Shown here piece after piece: positions 26,785 through 34,431 of a stretch of 64,000 bases of DNA. Made by a program: the position numbers and the translations under genes. Each line of letters starts with the position of its first letter. The stretch's first letter is position 1. The notes beneath the pieces are model-generated. The model did no database searches, had not been told where the DNA came from, and saw only the letters and a list, made by a program, of their open reading frames with translations. Source of the DNA: an uncultured Lachnospiraceae bacterium (GTDB lineage Bacteria > Bacillota > Clostridia > Lachnospirales > Lachnospiraceae); contig CAJTUA010000017.1 of NCBI GenBank assembly GCA_910579615.1, positions 1 through 64,000 on the forward strand, written 5' to 3'.

Positions 26785-28548
26785 ATGGACAGAAAAGAAA
26801 TTGAACTGGAAAAATCGGCATCGCAGGGTGTGTTTCTGCGCCTGCTCGCCTACGCAAAACCCTACGCGCACTGGATGGCAGCGGCGCTTGCCCTGGTGCT
26901 TGTGATTACGGTGCTTGAGCTGTACCGTCCCATTATCATGGGCGAGGTCATTGACCTGTTTATGGAAAACGCCCCATTTTCGGAGGTTGCCCAGCGCGGG
27001 CTGGTTTATCTGGGCACGCTGCTGTTAAGCTTTGGATGCAATTTTTTGCAGACATGGATTTTGCAGCTGACCGGGCAGAATGTGATTTACAATATCCGCG
27101 AGGAGGTATTTGAACATATCAATCGGCTTTCGCTGCGCTTCTTTGACATTACGCCGGTCGGGAAAATCGTGACCCGTGCAACGAACGATGTGGAAGCGCT
27201 GCATGAGATGTACGCAAATATCCTTGTCCGCCTGATTAAAAATACGGCGACCATCATCGGGCTCGCGGCCGTGATGCTGATGTTGGATGTGCGGATTGCA
27301 TTGTTTGCGTTTGCGCTCCTGCCGTTTATTGTGGGGCTGACGGTTTTGTTCAAGCGGATTTCGCGCATGACCTACCGCATCACCCGCACAAAAATCACGG
27401 CGTTAAATACGTATCTATCGGAGCATTTATCGGGCATGAAGGTCATCCAGATTTTCGCGCGCGAGAAGGAAAAGAATGCCGAGTTTGGCGGGAAGAACAG
27501 GGATTTGTACAAGGCGAATTACCGCGAAATGATGGTGTTTGCAGTCTTTCGTCCGAGTATTTATTTCCTGTCGGTCGTGGCGCTCTCCATTATTATCTGG
27601 ACGGGTTCGTCCTCGGTGATTCGTGGGGCAATCACGGTCGGAACGCTGTACACCTTTATTCAGTATATCAATTCCTTTTTCCAGCCGATTCAGGAACTGG
27701 CGGAGCAGTTTGGCACGCTTCAGTCAGCAATGGCATCGGCGGAAAAGATTTTTACACTGCTGGATGAAAAGCCGATGATCAAGAACCCATCCCAACCGGT
27801 GGATGTGGGAAAGGTGCGCGGGCGCATTGTGTTTGACCATGTCTGGTTCGCATACCAGGGGGAGGAATGGATTTTAAAGGATGTCAGCTTTACCGTGGAA
27901 TCCGGTTCGCGCGTGGCGTTTGTCGGGGCGACGGGCGCGGGAAAATCTTCGATTTTAAACCTGATTGGGCGCTATTACGATATACAGAAAGGGAAAATCA
28001 CCATCGACGGCGTGGATATCCGGGAGCTGGACAAGGATAAACTGCGCGCTGCCATCGGGCAGGTACAGCAGGATGTCTTTATCTTTACGGGGGATATCAG
28101 CAGCAATATCCGTCTGCGGCGGGAGGATATCACGGATGAGGATATTATGCGCGCGGCGCGGCATGTCAATGCGGATGATTTTATTTCGCGCCTGCCAAAC
28201 GGCTACCATGAGCCGGTTACGGAGCGCGGGAGCACTTTGTCGGCGGGGCAGAGGCAGCTGCTCTCATTTGCGAGGACGCTTGCTTACGACCCGGCAATCC
28301 TTGTTATGGATGAGGCGACCGCAAACATTGATACCGAGACGGAGCTTCTGATTCAGGAGGCACTTGAAAAGCTGATGCAGGGCAGGACGACCATCATGGT
28401 TGCGCACCGCCTTTCCACGATACAGCATGCGGATAAGATTATTGTCATGCACAAGGGCGAGGTAAGGGAGAGCGGCACGCATCAGGAATTGCTCGCAGCA
28501 AATGGGATTTATAAGAAATTATACGAGCTTCAGCTGCATGGCGAGTAA
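26785..28548 (+). CDS. Heterodimeric ABC exporter subunit with catalytic ATP site
   Basis: 587 residues, six helices then ATPase with GATGAGKSSI, signature LSAGQRQLLSFARTL and Walker B VMDEATANIDTETE, where the catalytic Glu is present. It complements the degenerate partner encoded just before, as in BmrCD-type pairs. GGGAGGAGGACGCG precedes ATG 26785. Located in the cytoplasmic membrane. Confidence 0.93.
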   Translation: MDRKEIELEKSASQGVFLRLLAYAKPYAHWMAAALALVLVITVLELYRPIIMGEVIDLFMENAPFSEVAQRGLVYLGTLLLSFGCNFLQTWILQLTGQNVIYNIREEVFEHINRLSLRFFDITPVGKIVTRATNDVEALHEMYANILVRLIKNTATIIGLAAVMLMLDVRIALFAFALLPFIVGLTVLFKRISRMTYRITRTKITALNTYLSEHLSGMKVIQIFAREKEKNAEFGGKNRDLYKANYREMMVFAVFRPSIYFLSVVALSIIIWTGSSSVIRGAITVGTLYTFIQYINSFFQPIQELAEQFGTLQSAMASAEKIFTLLDEKPMIKNPSQPVDVGKVRGRIVFDHVWFAYQGEEWILKDVSFTVESGSRVAFVGATGAGKSSILNLIGRYYDIQKGKITIDGVDIRELDKDKLRAAIGQVQQDVFIFTGDISSNIRLRREDITDEDIMRAARHVNADDFISRLPNGYHEPVTERGSTLSAGQRQLLSFARTLAYDPAILVMDEATANIDTETELLIQEALEKLMQGRTTIMVAHRLSTIQHADKIIVMHKGEVRESGTHQELLAANGIYKKLYELQLHGE

Positions 28549-28669
28549 AACCAGAAAAACAGTATGGGCACGGGCAGCACCCGGTGGAATTTATGGGGTG
28601 AAGTGGACGAAAAGTTCCACTGCTGGTGATAGGGCGGGCTCATATGCAATTTTATTAAGGAGGAGAGAT

Positions 28670-30034
28670 ATGTTCAAAAAGAAAATTGGGTGTTTTGCGT
28701 TATCCGCGGCATTGGCGGTGGGGATGCTCACAGGCTGCGGTGACAAGGAAAAAGCGGATGCTCCGGGGGCAACCGTAACACAGGGGGCGGATGCGACCCC
28801 GGAGGCAACACCGACAGCAGAGGCAACGCCAACAGCGGAAGCAACGCCGACGGCAGAAGCGACCCCGACCCCGGAAGCGACCCCGACGCCGGAGCCGACC
28901 AAGGCGGAAAGCAAGTATGATATTCCGGATGTGGTGATGCAAGCAAAGGATATTCCGGATACTGCGGCACTTGCCTTCGTAAAGGACATGAAAATCGGTT
29001 GGAACCTTGGGAATACTCTGGATGCCGCGGACTGCACATGGCTTGATAATGAGCTGAAATATGAGTCGGCATGGTGCGGTGCCATCACAACAACAAAATT
29101 AATCCATGAAATCAAGGAGGCCGGTTTTAACACCATCCGTGTTCCGGTATCATGGCACAACCACGTTTCCGGCGAGGATTTTCAAATCAGTGAGGTTTGG
29201 ATGAACCGGGTGAAGGAAGTGGTTGATATGGTAATCGACGAGGGGATGTACGTTATTCTGAATGTCCATCACGATGTTGATGCGGCATATTATTATCCGA
29301 CTTCGGAGCATCTTGAGACATCCAAGCATTATTTAAGCTGTGTCTGGACACAGATTGCGGAAAAATTTGCGGATTATGACGAGCATTTGATTTTTGAGAC
29401 CCTGAACGAGCCGCGCATGGTTGGTTCCACCTATGAGTGGTGGATTAATGCGAATGATGAGAGCTGCAAGGACGCGATTGCGTGCATCAACCAGCTCAAC
29501 CAGACATCGCTTGACGCAATCCGGGCGACCGCGGGCAATAACCCGACCCGCTATATCATGGTGCCGGGCTATGATGCATCGCCGGACGGCGCGCTGAATG
29601 CAGGGTTTGTGCTTCCGGAAGATACGGTGGAAAATAAGCTGATTGTGTCCGTACATGCCTACACGCCATACGACTTTGCATTGAACGAGAACGGCACATC
29701 AAGCTTTGATTCGGACAACGCCTCGGATGTGCGCGGAATCACCAGCTTTATGGACCAACTGTATGACAAATTTATTAAAAACAGCATTCCGGTGGTAATC
29801 GGTGAGTTCGGGGCGCGTGCGAAGAGCGGCAACGTGCAGGACCGTGTGGATTTCTCGGTTGCCTATATCGCGGCGGCGCGCGCGCGGGGCATTACCTGCT
29901 GTTGGTGGGATAATAACGCATTTATCGGGACGGGCGAGAATTTTGGCCTGATTGACCGCGCACCGTTAAAGTGGCGGTTTGAGGAGATTGTGACCGGACT
30001 GATGAAATACGCGGAGAGCGTAGAAGGAAAATAG
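28670..30034 (+). CDS. GH5 endoglucanase-like lipoprotein
   Basis: Start 28670 follows AAGGAGGAGAGAT; the open frame running back to 28502 overlaps the ABC gene and lacks a ribosome site. The 454-residue product has a lipoprotein signal (AVGMLTGCGDK), a linker of Glu-Ala-Thr-Pro-Thr-Ala repeats, and a glycoside hydrolase 5 domain from about residue 95. Catalytic residues are visible as FETLNEPR (acid/base Glu) and VVIGEFGAR (nucleophile Glu), with SVHAYTPYDFAL also typical. It should cut beta-1,4-glucan at the cell surface. Confidence 0.93.
   Translation: MFKKKIGCFALSAALAVGMLTGCGDKEKADAPGATVTQGADATPEATPTAEATPTAEATPTAEATPTPEATPTPEPTKAESKYDIPDVVMQAKDIPDTAALAFVKDMKIGWNLGNTLDAADCTWLDNELKYESAWCGAITTTKLIHEIKEAGFNTIRVPVSWHNHVSGEDFQISEVWMNRVKEVVDMVIDEGMYVILNVHHDVDAAYYYPTSEHLETSKHYLSCVWTQIAEKFADYDEHLIFETLNEPRMVGSTYEWWINANDESCKDAIACINQLNQTSLDAIRATAGNNPTRYIMVPGYDASPDGALNAGFVLPEDTVENKLIVSVHAYTPYDFALNENGTSSFDSDNASDVRGITSFMDQLYDKFIKNSIPVVIGEFGARAKSGNVQDRVDFSVAYIAAARARGITCCWWDNNAFIGTGENFGLIDRAPLKWRFEEIVTGLMKYAESVEGK
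28802..28891 (+). repeat. Five 18-bp units encoding a Pro/Thr linker
   Basis: Units at 28802, 28820, 28838, 28856 and 28874 encode EATPTA (three) and EATPTP (two), forming the flexible linker between lipid anchor and glucanase domain. Confidence 0.9.
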
Positions 30035-30111
30035 CGCGGGAGGATAATGTGCCAGGGGCATAGGGAAGAACAGCGTGAAATGCCCACGGCACTCCGGGCG
30101 TACCAGGAAAG

Positions 30112-30152
30112 GACAGCGGCATGGGAGAAACCAGGTGCCGCTGTCTGCTTTT
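30112..30152 (+). terminator. Terminator-like hairpin after GH5 gene
   Basis: GACAGCGGCA (30112-30121) and TGCCGCTGTC (30136-30145) form a perfect 10-bp stem, followed by TGCTTTT. Confidence 0.65.
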
Positions 30153-30180
30153 ATGGTGCAAACCAAAACGGGACGAATCT

Positions 30181-30723
30181 TTAAAAAATGGGAAGGCAAA
30201 TAGAGAAACCTTCATAAATCCCGACAGGGATGGAATCACCAAAGGAATATTGTTCCATCATTTCTTTTTCAAATTGGTATACTGTCACCATTTTTCGTTC
30301 CGGGTCAACAATCCAGTATTCCCTGACATTTGCCGCGCAGTACTTAAAAAGCTTCGTATAATAATCCATCTGCTTGCTGCCCGGTGATACAATTTCCATC
30401 ACCCAGTCCGGTGCGCCATTGCATCCCTTATCGGTAATTTTTTCTTTGTCACAAATAACACTGATATCAGGCTCCACATAATTTTTACCGTTTTTGGTCA
30501 GAAACACCGCAAACGGTGCCGGGAATACTTCACATTTCCCGCCATTTTCGCGGATGTACAGATTAATTTCTGTATTTAAAAAATTTAAAATACGCTGATG
30601 CCTGGTACCCGGCGGTGCCATGTAATGAATCTGCCCGTCAATCAGCTCTGCCCGCGTTCCATCCGGAAGGGCATAGATATCATCGATTGTATAAATTTCT
30701 TCTTTTTTTAAAACATCCATCAT
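30181..30723 (-). CDS. Uma2-family putative endonuclease
   Basis: A 180-residue protein of the Uma2/DUF820 family with a restriction-endonuclease-like fold. Visible landmarks: YALPDGTRAELIDGQI, VEPDISVICD (metal-binding Asp), DWVMEIVSPGSKQMD (Glu of the E-x-S variant) and REYWIVDPERKMV. Start ATG 30723 or the adjacent ATG 30720 follows AGAGGTGATGG. Usually single genes scattered in genomes; biological role not established. Convergent with the GH5 gene. Confidence 0.88.
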   Translation of the reverse strand: MMDVLKKEEIYTIDDIYALPDGTRAELIDGQIHYMAPPGTRHQRILNFLNTEINLYIRENGGKCEVFPAPFAVFLTKNGKNYVEPDISVICDKEKITDKGCNGAPDWVMEIVSPGSKQMDYYTKLFKYCAANVREYWIVDPERKMVTVYQFEKEMMEQYSFGDSIPVGIYEGFSICLPIF

Positions 30724-30825
30724 CCATCACCTCTGTTTTCCGTATTTTTGCACTGCAGCTTTCCAACCTAATTATAAACAATTTTCCTCACAAACACAAT
30801 AATAACATATTTCCCACAGAATTTT

Positions 30826-30854
30826 GAATAATTTCGCATTCAACGGAAACAATA
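30826..30854 (+). promoter_or_regulatory. Possible forespore (SigF/SigG) promoter
   Basis: GGAAACAATA (30845-30854) matches the SigF/SigG -10 pattern GGnRAnAnTW completely. GAATA (30826-30830) is an imperfect -35 with a 14-base spacer, one short of the norm. It fits the SpoIIQ-like gene downstream. Confidence 0.45.
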
Positions 30855-30908
30855 CTAACAGTACATGAGTTGTACCGTAAGAGAATTTGAGGAAAGGCGG
30901 CGCGAGAG

Positions 30909-31892
30909 GTGAAGGGAGAAAAAAAAGAATACCAGAACAAAAAACGGCTATATTTGCTTGGGCTGTGCGGCGTGTTGGCAATATCCGGCACAGTGTTTGC
31001 TGTAACGAGGAAAAGTGGAACACCCAAAGAGCAAAAAGAGTTGGTGGACTTAAACGATGAAGGAAAAGGATTGCCCGACGGGACAGAGGAACTTGTAAAA
31101 AACAATGATGCGACACCTGTTCCGCTTGGACCGACAAATGAGCCGACGGGGGTCGGGCAGGATGTGCCGGATGGAAAAGGGCACACGGCATCCGAACCAA
31201 CCAAGGTTCCGGAACAGCTGACAGCATCGGGGAACGATACCAACCAGCCAACTCCGGCAATACAACCGGAACCGACCAAAGCACCGGTTCCAACGAGCGT
31301 GCAGACAGCATCGAACGAGAAAACGAACACGCCGGAGCAGACAGGTCAGACAGGCCAAAAGCCTACCCCAAAACCGGAAAATTCAGGTGAAGCGGTTGCA
31401 AAATCCGACGGCGGACAAGACCAGCCTCAGGAAACGGCGCAGGTCAACAACCCGGCAGCACAGGAACTGCGTTTTTCCGAGGAAGATGGGCTTGGTTGGC
31501 CGTTATCCGGCAATGTCGTGAAAAACTACAGTGATGATAAGCTGGTCTACTTTGAAACCCTGGGGCAGTTTAAAACGAACCCATGTATTTTTATTGCCGG
31601 GGAAAAGGGCAGTGAGATTGTCGCTGCGGCGGACGGGATTGTAACGGAGATAAAAAAAGAGGACAAAACCGGACAGACGCTTCTCATGGATATCGGCGAT
31701 GGCTACCTGCTGACCTACGGGCAGCTTGATGAGATTGCCGTAAAGGAAGGCGATTACGTAAAGGCAGGCGAAACACTGGCGAAATTAGCTACCGTAACAA
31801 AATATTACCGCATGGAGGGGGAACATCTCTATTTCCAGGTACAAAAGGATGGAGAAAATGTAAACCCGATGACATTAATCCGAAACGAGTAG
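30909..31892 (+). CDS. SpoIIQ-like LytM/M23-domain membrane protein, catalytic residues lost
   Basis: 327 residues from GTG 30909 (AGGAAAGG upstream): one membrane helix (about 16-33), a long Pro/Thr/Gln-rich linker (about 45-180) and a LytM-type domain (about 190-325). Where active M23 peptidases have H-x-G-x-D this protein has TNPCIFIA, and the H-x-H is HLYFQ, so zinc binding is not expected. Single-pass, degenerate LytM proteins of this type act in the SpoIIQ-SpoIIIA channel between forespore and mother cell; the linker is longer than in known SpoIIQ. The sporulation role is inferred, helped by a SigF/SigG-like promoter. Confidence 0.75.
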   Translation: MKGEKKEYQNKKRLYLLGLCGVLAISGTVFAVTRKSGTPKEQKELVDLNDEGKGLPDGTEELVKNNDATPVPLGPTNEPTGVGQDVPDGKGHTASEPTKVPEQLTASGNDTNQPTPAIQPEPTKAPVPTSVQTASNEKTNTPEQTGQTGQKPTPKPENSGEAVAKSDGGQDQPQETAQVNNPAAQELRFSEEDGLGWPLSGNVVKNYSDDKLVYFETLGQFKTNPCIFIAGEKGSEIVAAADGIVTEIKKEDKTGQTLLMDIGDGYLLTYGQLDEIAVKEGDYVKAGETLAKLATVTKYYRMEGEHLYFQVQKDGENVNPMTLIRNE

Positions 31893-31974
31893 GGAATTTA
31901 TCCCGCGCGGCCGGGCAGGAGAATACCATGTCCGCCCGCGCAGAGTGAAAAAATCCATACAAAAACAAAAAAGA

Positions 31975-32007
31975 AGACTGTCCGGTTCACATCGGACGGT
32001 CTTTTTG
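31975..32007 (+). terminator. Terminator after SpoIIQ-like gene
   Basis: AGACTGTCCG (31975-31984) pairs with CGGACGGTCT (31993-32002) with one G-U, flanked by A-rich 5' side and a T5 run. Confidence 0.9.
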
Positions 32008-32206
32008 CATATACTGTAAGCGGCAGGGAAATCCTGCCATGCCGGGGGAACGTCTGCTACATACCTCAGACGCCGCAGGCGGTAAACACTGTGGGCGGAG
32101 AGAGGAAAATAAACAGGCGGGATTGTTTTACATGGAATTTTGCGGCTTGCGCACAGCGTGCCGCTTTGGTAAAGTACAAGATTGCCCGGCTGTATCATAT
32201 AAAGCA

Positions 32207-32246
32207 GGGGCTGCCTGCACAACCGTTTCGTTGTGCAGGCAGCCCC
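32207..32246 (-). terminator. Terminator of the hemolysin III-family gene
   Basis: Perfect 16-bp inverted repeat (GGGGCTGCCTGCACAA / TTGTGCAGGCAGCCCC) with an 8-base loop, 28 bases past the minus-strand stop; the minus-strand trailer is modestly T-rich. Confidence 0.8.
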
Positions 32247-32273
32247 CAGAAATTGAAAGGTAACAATGGCGCA

Positions 32274-32996
32274 CTACATGGCCGACACATAGACAAGCAT
32301 CATAATATAGTGGCAGAGGCTTCCGCCAATGCAGAAAAGATGGAAAAGTTCATGGTTGCCAAAACCCCTGCCCATATGTCGAAAGAGCGGAAGCTTCAGG
32401 GCGTAAATCACGCCGCCGATGGTGTAAATAATGCCGCCCGCAAGCAGCCACGCGAACGCACCGCCGGAGAGCGCTGCCACGATATCGCCCATCGCGAACA
32501 CGCACAGCCAGCCCATCAGGATATAAATCATGGCAGAAAACCATTTCGGGCAGGTAATCCAGAACAATGCCTGCAAAATCCCGATTAGGGCAAGCGCCCA
32601 GATAACCGCAAAAAGGGCGGTTCCCTTTGGCGAATGCAGCACGATGAGGCAGACCGGGGAATAGGTTCCCGCAATCAAAATATAAATCATGCTATGGTCG
32701 ATTTTGCGCAGGCGTTTATTTACAGCTTCGGAAATGTCAAGCGCATGGTAAACACCGCTCGCAGTGTAAAGCCCAATTAACCCGAACAGGAACAAAAGCA
32801 TGGAAAAACCGTTTTGTATGCCGGAGAGAAGGAATGCGCGCAGGACAAGCGGAAGCCCGGCTGCCAGGCAGACAGCCGCAAAAATCAGGTGGCTTAGGCT
32901 GCTGAAGGGGTCTTTGAAATGAAACGGCCGGACAGGCTTTTTGTCCAAGGAATTTGTATGGGGCGGAATATTGTGGAATGTGGATGTTTTTTGCAT
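32274..32996 (-). CDS. Hemolysin III / PAQR-family membrane protein
   Basis: The start 32996 is chosen because AAAGGAGACC lies just upstream; the frame is open back to 33107 without one. The 240-residue protein has seven hydrophobic segments and the family's conserved residues: SSLSHLIFAA, SGVYHALD (Ser, His), LRKIDHSMIYILIAGTY and near the end FGNHELFHLFCIGGSLCHY with metal-binding His residues. This YqfA/hemolysin III group is related to progestin/adipoQ receptors; true haemolytic activity is doubtful and its cellular role is unclear. Confidence 0.93.
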   Translation of the reverse strand: MQKTSTFHNIPPHTNSLDKKPVRPFHFKDPFSSLSHLIFAAVCLAAGLPLVLRAFLLSGIQNGFSMLLFLFGLIGLYTASGVYHALDISEAVNKRLRKIDHSMIYILIAGTYSPVCLIVLHSPKGTALFAVIWALALIGILQALFWITCPKWFSAMIYILMGWLCVFAMGDIVAALSGGAFAWLLAGGIIYTIGGVIYALKLPLFRHMGRGFGNHELFHLFCIGGSLCHYIMMLVYVSAM

Positions 32997-33301
32997 GGTA
33001 ATGGTCTCCTTTCTGGTTGCTGTGACAGCGGATGCCACGAATTTAGTATAATATATTTGTAGTGCGGATTTTCCGACAATCGAAAATCTTAAGTATATTA
33101 TATACAATAAAGTTCTTTGAAATTCGTGTTATGGAAAAACAAAACTTATAATGTGGTTTTTAAAACCGTGTTATGTATGGGATAATACTATCACGGTTTG
33201 ACCGGAATTGCAAGAGGGAAAAGGTAAAAATTTTCTTAGAATTTGGTGAGAGGTGAGGAGTTTGTGAGGGAGGGGGGAGATTTGAGGGAAGGGAGAAGGG
33301 C
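32997..33301. other. Intergenic region between hemolysin III gene and the accessory island
   Basis: No gene. It holds an 8-bp inverted repeat AAACCGTG / CACGGTTT (33163-33170 and 33192-33199) and marks the change to AT-rich sequence. Confidence 0.4.
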
Positions 33302-33445
33302 AAAGATTTCAGTAATAGTGAAAGATTTATTGTATTTCGAGCAAAATTTTTAGTATTAGTGAAAGATTTAATATATTATAATCAAAACTTTCAGTAGTAA
33401 TGAAAAATTTGTTTGACTTTGGAAAAAGATTTCAGTATTATATAG
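33302..33445 (+). repeat. 41-bp direct repeats, each containing a palindrome
   Basis: Units start at 33302, 33343, 33384 and (partial) 33425, exactly 41 bases apart. Each full unit holds a dyad of the form TTTCAnTAnTAnTGAAA (for example TTTCAGTAATAGTGAAA), while the remainder of the unit varies. The array ends 18 bases before an ATP-binding-protein gene, so it looks like an operator array. Confidence 0.85.
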
Positions 33446-33463
33446 ATGGAGGTGAAGAAAGAT

Positions 33464-34284
33464 ATGATATATCGAGAGCACTATATTAAGCCTGTCAGGG
33501 AATTTTACGATTCTGATTTGATTAAAATTATTACAGGGATTCGCCGTTGCGGAAAATCTGTAATTTTAGAGCAGATTATGCAGGAAATTAAGGAAAAACA
33601 GACAACATAATCAACTTAAATTTTGAGGACAAGCGGATATCTGCAAATATTCCCGATGGAACTGCCCTGATAGAATACGTGCAAGAGTGTCGGAAAGAAG
33701 GAAAATGCTATTTGTTTTTTGACGAGATACAGGCATTGAGCGGATGGCAGGATGCCTGCAAGACCCTGCGGCTCTATGATTGCTCGCTCTTTATTACAGG
33801 TTCCAATTCAAAACTGCTGTCAGGTGAATTTACAAAAGAGCTCAGCGGGAGATATGTTTCCTTCCGGGTGCGCCCGTTTGTTTACAAAGAAATCTTAGAA
33901 TATGCAAAAGAACTTGGTAAGGAAGTTTCCACGACAGATTATCTGGTCTGGGGCGGCTTCCCGAAGCGGTTTGAATTTGACAGCCCACAGGCACAGCGCA
34001 GATACCTTGACGATTTGGACGATACGATTATCATAAATGACCTTGTCCGGCGCTATAAAATCCGCAAGGAAAATCTGTTCCGAAACCTTGTGAATTATGT
34101 CTTGCGCTCAAACGGCAGGGTTTTTTCCGCCAAATCAATTCGCGATTATATCAAGGAACAGGAAACTTGCTCGGTTAATACAATCATAAAATATCTTGCT
34201 TATCTTGAAGAAGCATATATTATCGAGTCCGTCAAACAGTATTCAACAAGGACAAAAAGTGAACTTAATTATTTAAAAACAAGC
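33464..34284 (+). pseudogene. AAA ATP-binding protein (DUF4143 type), frameshifted and 3'-truncated
   Basis: From ATG 33464 (GGAGGTGAAG upstream) the frame reads a family start (REHYIKPVREFYD, then KIITGIRRCGKSVIL, Walker A) and hits TAA at 33608. The homology resumes in another frame as INLNFEDKRIS, explained by loss of one A in the A-run 33594-33598. It continues through LFFDEIQALSGWQDA (Walker B), TGSNSKLLSGEF and the DUF4143 start, then stops at ELNYLKTSK near 34284, where a terminator and foreign sequence take over. About 100 C-terminal residues are missing. Two independent lesions make it a pseudogene. Confidence 0.88.
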
Positions 34285-34320
34285 AAACACCTGGCTCCAT
34301 TTGGAGCTGAGGTGTTTTTT
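34285..34320 (+). terminator. Terminator at the broken end of the AAA gene
   Basis: AAACACCTGGCTCC pairs with GGAGCTGAGGTGTTT across a 4-base loop with a small internal bulge, ending in T6. It insulates the regulator promoter 20 bases downstream. Confidence 0.85.
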
Positions 34321-34339
34321 AGTGTGGCTTTCATTCTCC

Positions 34340-34368
34340 TTGTCACAAGAGTATATATATGGTATAAT
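34340..34368 (+). promoter_or_regulatory. Sigma-A promoter for the two-HTH regulator
   Basis: TTGTCA (34340-34345), 17-base spacer, TATAAT (34363-34368), 63 bases upstream of the GTG start. Confidence 0.75.
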
Positions 34369-34431
34369 TTCATGTAAAAATAGAATTTTTTGACAGATGA
34401 AAAAGCTTAAGACATGAAAGGAGGCTCTACA

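Noticed and set aside
28502..28669. Extended N-terminus for the GH5 protein
   Set aside because: It overlaps the ABC gene out of frame and lacks a ribosome site; the lipoprotein signal and AAGGAGGAG define the start at 28670.
33302..33445. CRISPR array
   Set aside because: Units are abutting 41-bp direct repeats with drifting sequence and no distinct spacers; no cas genes are near.
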